NCBI GenBank assembly: GCA_037783415.1
Contig: JAZGTN010000022.1
Coordinates: forward strand, 1,550,001-1,614,000
DNA length: 64,000 bases
Reading direction: 5' to 3'
DNA from: Leptasterias polaris
Taxonomy: Eukaryota > Echinodermata > Asteroidea > Forcipulatida > Asteriidae
Of this stretch, positions 10,001 to 19,900 are shown one piece after another. Made by a program: the position numbers and the translations under genes. Within the stretch, counting starts at the first letter, position 1. Every line of letters starts with the position of its first letter. The notes beneath the pieces are model-generated. The model saw nothing but the letters and a program-made list of their open reading frames with translations, searched no databases and was not told the DNA's origin.

Positions 10001-12256
10001 AATACACAGCTCCTGGCGTCTACCGTGTCTGCTGTCTTTGGAGTCAATTAGATCTTTCCATTGTTGATAAACAAACTGCGCTGGTTGGCAAAGACGGCCG
10101 AATGTAAGCAAAAAAGTTCAGTCGTGTTAGATTAGTTGCTTGTTTGTTTCCAACATTTTCAACACTATTTTTGAATAATGTATGTTACAAACATTGGCTA
10201 TCTGATTTTGCTTTGCATTATTGGCTTCCCGTAGTTTTCCAACCTTGGTTGGCAAAAATTCGGGTTGTGACGTTGCAACGAAAAGGTCTATTCATTTACA
10301 GTCATTTTGAATTCCAAAATGGCGGACAGGACATGCTCGTGCGGTGCGGGCATGTGCGTCGTGAAATGGGTCAATAATCCTTTCTTTTGCATCGTCACAT
10401 CCCGAGTTTTTGCCAACCGAGGTTGGAAAACTATGGAAAGCCATAACTGCAGATCAAAAACAGATAGCCATAATTTGTAGCAATGTTACACAATTATTCA
10501 AAAATAGTGTTGAATTTGTTCGAAACAAATCAACCAATCATGGAAGGTATTTCAGTTCATGAATCTTTACAGAAAATGTTGAATTTGGTCACAACATTTT
10601 TTTTAACACGATTGAATGTTTTGCTAACATTAGGCCGTCCATGCCAACCGGCACACTTTGTTTATCAAAAATAGAAAGGTCTGTACTCATTACCACTTAC
10701 CTAAACTAAGAGGAAAATCTGGTATGCTGCTGAATGGGATATCTATTCGCTCCTCCATACTCTGCTTCAAACTGCTCAGCCAGGGCGTTATTATTCCGAC
10801 ACTTGGCTTGCATCCTGATGTCTTATCTTCTACACATTTGGCAAGTCTGACCAGTTCCTCGTAAGTGTATCTTTATAAGATCAATGAAAAAACAAACAAG
10901 CAAGCAAACAAACAGTCAGGGCGTCCATGGGACGAGGACAACAACAACTAACAACGACAACAACAGCAGCAGCAGCAACAGCAGCAGCAGCGACGGCGGA
11001 GGCAGCAGCAGCAGCAACATTACAATTCAACAATAATATAAAAAAACCAAGAATCTGTAAAAATGCATTTGCATATCTCGATTCTCGACTAACAGGCACC
11101 ATCCAATAATTTGTTAAATTCGACGGTTAAACAACATTGGGTAGGTGGGTTATAATATATTTTTGGGGGGCCTATGTAGGCCTAAGTAACATTTTGAGGC
11201 GAGAGTTATATGAACGGACTCGAAAATCCGTCGTCAACTATGAGTGATAATTTCGTGCACCAACGTCCCCATAGCCTAAAAAACAATTTTACATTCTAGG
11301 TATTTCATGAGACTAACACTTATTAATGCAACTTCTTATAATTATCATAGGCCTAGTGTAAAGCTTAGAATGCTTAATTCTGCCTGTAAATCAGCACAAC
11401 TATTATGCCAAGCCTTCTTGAACGGAGACTACAGCTATCGACCCAAAAACCTGACCCTGGATTATTATGCAAACATGGACTTCGATAACAATGAAAAAAA
11501 ACCATAGGCAAGAGAGCTATACAATATTATATGTACAAACTTCATACAGATATCATATACAATAATTCTTAAGCAGGGTTCACTCTTGCAGACAACCAGG
11601 ATGCATGTATACACATGTACGTATCTCTGTGAATGTTTAGTTTGAATAGGACATATATTAGTTTGGAATTTTTTGTCCAGGACCGTTCATTTCAGTTTCA
11701 GTTTTGCATCATTGTTTTGAAAAAAAAAATATATATCAACCAATCGGTTTTAAAATAAAGAGCATAAACATTAATTACTTTGGGTTTATGGTTTTAAGCT
11801 AGACCGTGCAGGTAGCTTAATTCTACCTCCAGGTAGCTTAATTCTACCTCCATGCCTAGACCAACCGGTCGCAACCACTTTATTGGCTGTAATAATTGCT
11901 AATTAATTTTATAAAACGTGTATAGTATTAGTAGGCCTACAATGATATAGGATTCGAACGGGCATGTTAGCTCGGTCGATCTTTGTATACTGCGGCTCAA
12001 ACAACTGCTCTTGAATGCAGATCGAGTGTCGTGGCCGGGTTCCAATCGGCGAAGGTGCCTTCGGATTTTTGTTTTCAGAGGGACTCAGTAGGTTCTGAGT
12101 ATAGAAGAGCACATGATTCTCAGTCTATGATGAGAACTTTAATCCCGCAAAAGGATTTAGATTTAGATTTAGATCAAACAGTATTATGTAAAACACAATA
12201 TTTACCCCCCATGAGTATACATACATTGGCCTTCCACTCCCGGTAGATGCGGCCAT
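7036..12256 (-). CDS. Purine nucleoside phosphorylase homologue, probable loss of phosphorolysis (6 coding exons, 288 aa)
   Basis: Coding exons on the minus strand are 12225-12256 (ATG at 12256), 10701-10870, 8918-9021, 8249-8424, 7748-7941 and 7036-7226. GT-AG sites and phases agree, and 288 aa matches the 289-aa human enzyme. Family landmarks are clear: YTYEEL near the start, HLHLYGGYPVW, GDIVLLKDHLFLPGLAGHNP, RFGERF, EGTYAMVSGP, GMDTCP and MDYDDE. By eye, purine-pocket His86, Tyr88, Phe159, Met219 and Asn243 (human numbering) are kept. The phosphate-binding GSG loop (Ser33) is replaced by TPWLSS, Arg84 is His, Ala116 is Tyr in TNYSSS, Ser220 is Asp, and purine-binding Glu201 is Ala. His257 appears shifted by one residue. 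I infer a cytosolic protein that keeps the trimeric PNP fold but may bind nucleoside without cleaving it. It could instead be a fast-evolving paralogue with a new substrate. Confidence 0.85.
9592..9830. repeat. Hairpin element with TTAGGC-rich terminal inverted repeats
   Basis: Arms 9592-9652 and 9776-9830 are reverse complements bounded by GGCCGTTTACGAAACGGAGG. They contain three TTAGGC hexamers on one side and AGCCTAAGCCTGAGCC on the other. The centre also has partly inverted GGCTTCG words. It lies in intron 2 of the PNP homologue. Confidence 0.75.
9835..10025 (-). repeat. Third copy of the 6515-6960 MITE-like repeat
   Basis: Reverse copy sharing AACCACGTGACCGAAGAAAA, GTGCCAGACTAGTCTGCC and CTCTCAATAC with the tandem pair near 6.5-7 kb. 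It abuts the TTAGGC hairpin element. Confidence 0.55.
10048..10292 (+). mobile_element. MITE family 1 (AGACCTTTC ends), diverged copy
   Basis: It starts CTTTCCATTGTTGATAAACA and ends GTGACGTTGCAACGAAAAGG. Other copies lie at 10396-10685 (reverse), 21480-21793 and 50244-50551. It lacks part of the internal region. It sits in PNP-homologue intron 2. Confidence 0.7.
10396..10685 (-). mobile_element. MITE family 1, reverse copy beside a splice donor
   Basis: Full-length-looking reverse copy sharing TTTGCCAACC, ATCATGGAAGGTATTTC and GGCCGTCCATGCCAACCGG with the other copies. It ends at AGAAAGGTCTGT, about 15 bp from the end of PNP-homologue exon 2 (10701). The donor GTAAGT is intact. Confidence 0.75.
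10955..11025. repeat. CAG/CAA trinucleotide repeat
   Basis: Imperfect CAG, CAA and GCA repeats in intron 1 of the PNP homologue. The resulting Ala/Gln/Thr-rich open frames have no gene context. Confidence 0.85.
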
Positions 12257-12618
12257 GTCGTTTTATCGCTATTATAGAATCAGAAAGATGACTCTTGGTT
12301 GAGTTGTGCAGACGACTTCCAGGTGAGTTCGCTCATTTTAGTTGATAATCACACCCAGGATAATGACGTCAACAGCTGCAACACCTGACAATGGACGCCA
12401 GTAATTGTGACTCTCTCAGTGTCAAGTCCGGCTTAACTTTAGAAACAGTCGTTGTTCTTCATCACCAGCACCTCGTCGGCCAATTGATGAGTGTATCGAC
12501 TTGAGTCAAGTCTAGCCAAAGGGCATTCCTCGGTTACGTTTGTTGATTTCACGCGATAACACGACAATTTGCCCTTTGCCCCCAACTTGTCAGCAACCCC
12601 GCACATCCGGCGAGATTG

Positions 12619-12806
12619 TTTTTCCTACGAGCTTTTTGACACCCGCGCATGCGCAATCAATGATTTATTCTAAGGCATGCCTAATGCGTGTACCCTGTAA
12701 GTACATTATATACCCTAACCCTAACCCTAACCCTTATTAATATTCACGGCTTATTCAGGAGTAAGTAAGTGCGCATGCGCGGTGTCAAAAGGTTCGTAGG
12801 AAAAAA
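12619..12806. repeat. Small palindromic element with a telomere-like core
   Basis: Arms of about 36 bp (12619-12654 and 12769-12806) carry CCTACGAGCTTTTTGACACC and its near complement, plus GCGCATGCGC on both sides. The core at 12711-12734 is three to four CCCTAA units. It lies about 360-550 bp upstream of the PNP-homologue start codon, in the expected promoter region. Confidence 0.7.
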
Positions 12807-13017
12807 AATATGGCCCGCGGGGTGTAGGCCTACGGTTTGAACCACCTCGGCACTCAGCGTGACTGATACATTTTTTGTCTTCCAGTCTAAAAGAAACTCG
12901 AAAACTTTCATTTTCCCTTTATGATGGTGTTAATGACATCAAAAAGTACAATTGTTATGGTTTTTGGAAATGGACAACTTTATTGGTCTGGCGGTCTACC
13001 TGAACTTGTGATCCGTG

Positions 13018-13187
13018 GCCCAATTTTATAGCTGAGCTTCTTAATCACAACAAAATGGCTAAGCATATCAATATTATGCTTACCAGATTAAAGTTTACCA
13101 GCCAAAATACCAAAAGTCATCATATACCAAAACTTTTGTGATAACTGGTATCCTGCTCAGCTAAATTTGCACTAGCAGCTCTGGGAA
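13018..13187. repeat. MITE family 2 (GGCCCAATTT ends)
   Basis: Copy of an element with inverted GGGCCCAATTTCATGG-like ends and the internal word ATTATGCTTACCAGATTAA, shared with 42716-42874. The ends here are somewhat diverged. Confidence 0.6.
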
Positions 13188-13671
13188 ATTGCCATGCATG
13201 AGTCTCACCAACCCAGAGACTATACTCTTAGTACGTTGCTAATTAAAACATATCAGAAAATGTGTAAATACGTCAGTTGTAAACTAATGTTTGTTTTTAC
13301 TGATGCTTTTGAATCTAAAGCTACCCACAATGTTGAAAGTTTAAACATATATTGTAAACTTTGTTTCCATGAACAAAAACATGAAACAATATTCTTAGCT
13401 AAAAAGACTTCTGATTTTGAGGTTCAAAAGTACTATATACTTTCGTGCAACAAAAACATTAACATAATTTTAAAGGGGTGTCCTTCTTCGCAACGAGAGA
13501 GATATAAAACCTATTTAGTTGCACCATGCCACGGACATCGCAGTTAATCATTTCCATCGTAAACAATCGCGTGTGCATACATAAACACCGTATGTCATGG
13601 TTGATCTCTATTTTGTTGTCAGATCCTCTCGAGTCGACTTTCCCGCAGCCCGAAGGTCGACTTGTCTGACC

Positions 13672-14010
13672 TTAGGGGACCTCAAGGCTCTCGATGATCG
13701 AGTTTGTGGGTTGGGTGTACGTAACACCGAATGCAACCATAGAGGAAGGAATTCCCCCATGATGAACCGCAATGACACTTCGGTTGTTCTTGCAATTTAT
13801 CTTCATTTGTCTGACATTATCTTGCACTGACATCCAGTAGAAAAAATCCGTTGTCAGGACGAACTGGGGTGGGGTCGTTGGCACTTCTATACGGCACAAT
13901 GTTGTCCTATAGGCCGCCCCAAGCTTGACCGGGATTTGGACGCCATCCTTGGCATAGCCTATATACCACGCCGAGCCGCCCGTCGGTCCGCTGTGTCTCG
14001 AACATTGATC
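13672..14010 (-). CDS. Unrecognised open segment, possible terminal exon
   Basis: An open frame on the minus strand runs from a MITE edge near 14014 to a stop at 13672. It encodes about 110 residues with ordinary amino-acid use. The start of the segment (GGSAWYIGYAKDG followed by QIPVKLG) faintly resembles a DM9 repeat, but I would not assign it. No donor partner or start exon was found. A possible acceptor, GACACAG, lies near 13993. It could be the last exon of a minus-strand gene whose other exons I cannot find, or a decayed fragment. Confidence 0.3.
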   Translation of the reverse strand, partial: DQCSRHSGPTGGSAWYIGYAKDGVQIPVKLGAAYRTTLCRIEVPTTPPQFVLTTDFFYWMSVQDNVRQMKINCKNNRSVIAVHHGGIPSSMVAFGVTYTQPTNSIIESLEVP

Positions 14011-14013
14011 TAG

Positions 14014-14276
14014 ACCAATTTCATGGCTCTACCGCTTAATTCTGCGCTTGCGATCACATTTTTCCGCTTACCGAGCAAGCGCCGAATTTCTGCGCTAGCT
14101 GTGTAAGCGTATAGAATGCATAATTTATAGTAACGTAGACTACGCAAGTGCACAAGCAAAAATTACCTGCTAAAACCCGTGAAATACGCTTGACGTTAGC
14201 GCGTAAATCCCTGCTTCTGTAAGGCGCCGATTCTTTGCTTATATTATACGGTAAGCAGAGCCATGAAATTGGGCCC
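14014..14276. repeat. MITE family 2, inverted-repeat copy
   Basis: The ends CCAATTTCATGGCTCTACCG and GTAAGCAGAGCCATGAAATT GG are inverted complements. Internal words around CGCTT/AAGCG also pair. It directly borders the unrecognised open segment at 13672-14010. Confidence 0.7.
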
Positions 14277-15220
14277 ATGTACCTTGGGACCCGAAATCCG
14301 GGTAACTTCTGACGCGGGAGTTTTATGAGAGCGTTCCATTGTGGTGCAAAAAAAAAATAAAAAAAATAAATAAATAAACGTTTGATTTTAGGCACCGATG
14401 GCTCCATGAGCTCCTCCACGGGGTAGGGTAGGTAGTGGTGGGGAGGGGGGGAGGGGGTTGGTATGGGATCAAATAAAAGAAAAAGCTACCCGTGTCTGAT
14501 GAGTCTTTTGATATTTTAACCATTTTAATGAGAGTAATAACATTAAATTGTAGCTTATCATTACATTGAGTTTTTAGATCGTTAAGTTCGTTTATTTCTG
14601 ATAACGACATGTTTAAAGTTTCTTTAATTTCATCTAAGTAATTGAAAAGTAAATGATCAAAGGTAATGAGTCTTTTTGCATATTTACACCAATATTTGTA
14701 TGTTGTTTAAAAAAGCAAGTGGAAAGGAATAAAACATTTGCTTCCAATCCACCGTTTGCAAGCATGGGGGCAAAATGGGGGATGTTTTACCTGCAGTAAA
14801 CATGCTGTTCCCTCTAAATTGTTGTCCAACCCCTGTTTTTCATACGGTAACCCCACACTCCCACACAATATTCTGGTAAACTCTTCAAAGGAACACGAGA
14901 AGACCGTCTTCCTGTTCCGTCACAACACACACTCACACCAAACGCTTAAATCATTGCATACATTATGCGTGGTATATTAAAACCCTTAATGGGAAATGGG
15001 TAATAGACGAAAACCACACAATCATTAATTATTATAAGCCATATCTCCAAAGTTCAATGACCTGGAGGAGAAAATTCAGTGATAGCCTCATCTGAACCAT
15101 TCCACATATCTAAGAGGGTGGTCAGGTCCCAGATTATTATTATTATTTTCTTTTTTAGGGGCCGAAAACTTTTTGTACCCATGTCCTTACCATGTGAACA
15201 TCACATGTCAAATACCATAG

Positions 15221-15287
15221 ATCAGACCATAGAGCAAGGACAGTGCTCTGTCCTTGCTGAGCACTGTCCTTGCTCTATGATCAGACC
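15221..15287. repeat. Short perfect hairpin flanked by an 8-bp direct repeat
   Basis: A perfect 21-bp inverted repeat (15228-15248 with 15259-15279, beginning CATAGAGCAAGG) surrounds a 10-base loop. The direct repeats ATCAGACC at 15221-15228 and 15280-15287 look like an 8-bp target-site duplication. That length is typical of hAT-family insertions. Confidence 0.7.
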
Positions 15288-16460
15288 CACCAAGATAAAA
15301 CCCTTACATAAGCGGAACCGTCATTCAAACACTGATATTTTTTATATATATTTTTTTGCACGAGGCGTTATAGTTTTTGTTATTTCTGTATTTTCTGTAT
15401 TACATAATTAATTCAAAAAAATTAATTAAACAATAATTTAAAAAGGCAAATAACCTTAGACAATAGCTGGGCACGAAGGCAGTAATTTAAATGTAAAACA
15501 TCATCAGAAATGCACAGAAAACATGTTAAATATCTCTTTGATGGTGTGGTACCATCTATTGGCCATTTCCAGCATCCCAGTAATTTAAAGGGGCGTGACC
15601 TCCTTTAAGGGTTACAAATATTCAATTTGATTGCCAAAGGCAAAATTACATTGAATTTAAAGTTTTAAAAAGCATCAACATCTCGGATAGGAGTAAAGAA
15701 AAGGTTGATTATTAATTATAAAATGTTGGGAAAGTTAAAGCTCAGAAACAATTGAATTAAAACAATTTATGAGAAGAGCTGGAAAAAGAGGGGGTGCTTC
15801 TTCACCACTAGCCTGAACATCTGACGTCACTTGCACACAATGCATGCAGACGACCGATCACCTCGGCCCAATCACAGATATGGAAAGCTAATACGTCACA
15901 GCTTTTTTATCCAATGAAATCATTGTATCCAATGAAATCATTGGGCCTGTAAAACCAGTGACTGTCTTTTGCCTTGCGGATAAAGACAGGGACCAGTCTA
16001 GTTCACCACGAGCTGATGGACACTTTCCTTTTAATTGAACTGAAGTGGTCGAAATCATCCCCGAAGTTGTGATGGCTTGCTTTTCTGGGTAATACTATAT
16101 CGACTATTAGAAGCAGCGGTAAATATAAGTTGATTAATTAAGAAACGAAATGTGGATTGTATCAAAGCACTTGACCAACATTAGTAATTGTCAAAGACCA
16201 TAAACCTCACTTTGTGATCAATAACGTACATGGAATATAAACAAACCTTATGTAAAAGGTTAAAAGCTCAATCGGTCATCGGAGTCACGAAAGAAATAGT
16301 GACCCAAAAAGAATATGTTTTCACTGTTTAAATAAAAAAAAAAAAAAAAAAAAAAAAGTGGGGGTCGGAGTCGCCAGATCAAAACTAAAAAAGAAAAACC
16401 ACTACCGTTTCAAAAAACATCATTTCGGGGGACGTTTCCCACATGGCCATTTGTATACCA

Positions 16461-16505
16461 AGTTAACTCAAGTTAACTCAAGTTAACTCAAGTTAACTCA
16501 AGTTA
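16461..16505. repeat. 10-bp tandem repeat AGTTAACTCA
   Basis: Four perfect copies and a half copy of AGTTAACTCA; each unit contains the palindrome GTTAAC. Confidence 0.95.
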
Positions 16506-16983
16506 TAGTGCGAATACGTGATCAGTTATTTTTAGTCTTACCAATTTTGTGCTCACCCTATATTTAATTTGGTATATCAAATTTCCCTTTGAATTTCGAA
16601 TTTAAAATCATTAGCTTAACGTCGTTTTATCATACAAAATCGGATTTAGTGTTGGGCGCAAGGCCCCCCCCCCCCCCCCCTGGGAAAAAATGATTTGAAC
16701 GTCAAATAAATCAAATACAAATTTTTTAAATAGTTTACAAATTACTTTTAAAACGCGTTTGAAATATCCTAGATTGCACCATAAACCATGTAAAGTTTAA
16801 TCACTTTCCGGGGCCCTATGTTTAATGGACCCGATACCGTACCTCCATGTAATACCGTGATCAACTTATCTTAAAAACAACAGCAGGAGTACTAATATTA
16901 ATTTTTTCCTTGGGAAAAAACAATTAGCCCCCATGGTTAATGTCCACCACATCCTCCCAGCCGTATAATGGTTCAGTGGTAGC

Positions 16984-19900
16984 CTAACGCAGCATAGTTG
17001 ATGATTCGACAGGCTGCAAACATCCAAGTAGCTCAAAACGAAGTACGACATGATTGTGCCACTGGACCGGCAGCAACCGGATGGTGCTGGTTAGGACTGG
17101 TACCAAGAAGGAGTTGGTCACCTCCGTGTCGCCGTCGGTGTTGCCGACAAAAACCTAGGGAGAGACAACACAAAATAATTAGATAAACTAATGAAAGTGT
17201 TGTGCAACAATGGTCACCTATATAAGATGTGGTTCCAAGTCTGTGATCGTTGTTTCTTGACTGTCTGATGGGTGCACCACACACTAAGCCATCCATAGCA
17301 ATTACCAATGATAAACACTAAATCAACAAGTATTTAAAAGTACGTACTCAGTCTCTAGAAAACAAACCAAGTATACAAACATTTTCTGAAACATATATTT
17401 TATTTTATTTATTAGTTTCTCCCCCCTTTTTTAAACTTATTTATTTCTTGTTGGTTTCAAATTTTACGGGTGTGTGACCCAGCACCTCCTGATCCGCGCA
17501 CTGTCTTTACAATAAATTAGCAGAACATCATAGGAACAGAAACCAAAGTTTCTCAACATTGGCCTACCTTGGGTGTGCCACCCTTGGTCATTACATCAAC
17601 AAGGATAACACTCGCTGATGTTGTGTACTTGACCTGGAAATGGGTGACCCAGTTGTCATCACGGTAACGACCCTGAGTAATCACTCCTGATACGATTGCG
17701 TCTCTCCCAAGTTTTACTTGGATCCAACAGCCGCTGCTGACAGCCGGCTTCCATCCTCCAACCAAGTAGTAGAATGACATTGTGCCACCTAAGAAGTTCA
17801 GCCGAGCTGAAGAGGGCGTGCTTCGGTATTGTCCACCGTTGTCGATAGACGACGCGCTGAAATACTCATCCGGGATTTCGAGAGGAGTACTATTTTCGAT
17901 CCCCAAACGGTCGGGCGCATCACAACGAGGAGCGTCTGCCAAATACAATGTACATGTACAACAATGATAGACATACGGAAGCCGGATAGTGCCAGGAAAT
18001 AAGAAGTGAAATATTTGTTCATGAGCGCGAGAATATTTGTTGGTACCATTTATCTGGCGGCCGCCACTTATTATCCGAACATTCAAAGGGAGCCTAAGCT
18101 GTAGCCATTACAAAAGCCATGATTTCGAAAAGGGCTATTACGAGTTAAAGATTGCTTACCCGGGCAATCAAAGAATGTCTGAATCTCCCCGGAGTCCTCG
18201 CTTACAAAGAGACCGTCGAGGTAGTGGCCAGTAGTAGCAGGCTGATTGTGGGGCATGCTTCCACCGAGTCTAATGGCACTGCAGACGCATGGATCCTTGT
18301 ATGGTAAGACCCAGCGAGATGACCCTACACCATTGTTGTTCACATTACCCGTGAGGCAGATTAGCTCCGATACGACCATTTTGGTACCTGGAATATACAA
18401 CAAAGGAGAAAGCATTACAACATCTGGAAACTACATGGTGGCCTGGCTTCATCATCACAATAATCTTGGTTGTCAATTTGATTGTCTGTGTGTTATACAG
18501 TGTAGTGCGAGTTAAAGGCGAGGCGGCGTTTACACGCTGACCCGTTGACTTTTAAAATGGTGAGCGTGGTACAGTCGCGACTAGTCGCCGCGTGATGTGT
18601 GTGAACGTGGTTTTGTATCATATCAAGGTATTTTTTGGTCAATCTTGTTTTTTTCAAGAAATCCAAAAGTATGGACAGTATTAATTTTGGCATAGGTGCG
18701 TTTTGTCTTGCTAGAGTAATGGTGCCCCCATGTTTTCTCATTTTAGCAAGTTGCCCCATTTCGGAGTTTAACAAAGAAGATTTGAGTAGAGAGGGACTCG
18801 AACCTGCAACCTTCGGATTAACGAGCCCGTGTCTTATAAAAAATTTGTTTCACCGGAGATTCTTTCCCCATATGGGAAATTAACATGGGCTGAAAGGAGG
18901 GCTATTAAAAAAGTGCGTCATCGGAAGAGTTTTGTACACAGCATTATTGGGGGGGGGGGGGGGGGGCAGAATCTCCCGCCGGGCAGGCGACAGAATCACG
19001 CCAGAACTTTACCAACTGAGTTTGTCAGCCCTTGTGCTGGTGGTGACATTATTCAGATAAATTGTCTTTAATTGTTATTTGTTTTACGCTTCAGAGTTAA
19101 TATATATATATTTTTTTTCTCAGCCATTTTTGTTTCCACATAACAGTGCGTTACAGCATTCACCAACTAAAAAAGACCAATAAAAAAAGTTGTTTTCAAG
19201 CGGTCCTAATTCTGACACACGCAGTTTCTCTTTCATTGGAGTTTTGAAGCAAGGTTATTTTGTTTCTGTCAATCAACTGCCAAAGCCAAATAAGTTAGTG
19301 ACAAAATAAACTGACCAATAGCGGACACCGTAGCTGACACGTCACACACGTGGTCATAAAAGAAAATGGCGGTCCGCATGAACAGATCGGAGCAGTACCG
19401 GAAATACTGCGACATTGTGAAAGTCACCATGTGCAGGTTTGCAGTTTTGGATTGTGTATAGACTCGCGTTATTTCCGTTCGGGTTCAGGGAGGTGAAAAA
19501 AGGTACATAATTGATTGAAATTAACAAGCATAAACGGCATCAAAATCGATGGAAAAGTGGTGTATTCTGATCAACTTGTGGCCGAGCAGACCGTGGACGT
19601 TGCATGAAACTTATATTTTATGGGCTCCCTTATCTGTACGGTAGTGTGTTGCAGAATGGAGCTGCAGCTGTCCAGAAACGGTGAAAGGTAAGATTTCCTT
19701 CATTTCATTATCAAATAGCCAGAAATACTGCAGAGAAAAAGGTTGTTTTATCCAACTGGCAATTTCACTCATTAATAGACAATGTGTATGTGTGTAAATA
19801 TTACTTTCTGTTACTGTGAAAAGGTGTGTGTCGGTTTGGCTGTTTGCTTAGATAAGAACGAATACGGAAGAGAATTTGTTTTAAACTAATTTGTTCTTCT

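Larger units (their letters stand above)
14277..16983. other. Intergenic stretch without a supported gene
   Basis: AT-rich DNA with poly-A (16327-16356), poly-C near 16663-16681 and a GT-rich run near 14430. It also holds a small hairpin and a 10-bp tandem array, listed separately. No coding exon was convincing. Confidence 0.6.

Noticed and set aside
10881..11109. Ala/Val-rich and Gln/Thr-rich short proteins
   Set aside because: Translations of a CAG/CAA microsatellite in an intron.
13194..13547. 117-aa plus-strand open frame
   Set aside because: AT-rich, no recognisable motif, and it starts just past a MITE; no splice partners were found.
19376..19446. Plus-strand ATGGCGGTCCGC start of a possible first exon
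   Set aside because: The short frame stops soon after and no downstream exon on the plus strand could be joined; it lies within a minus-strand intron.
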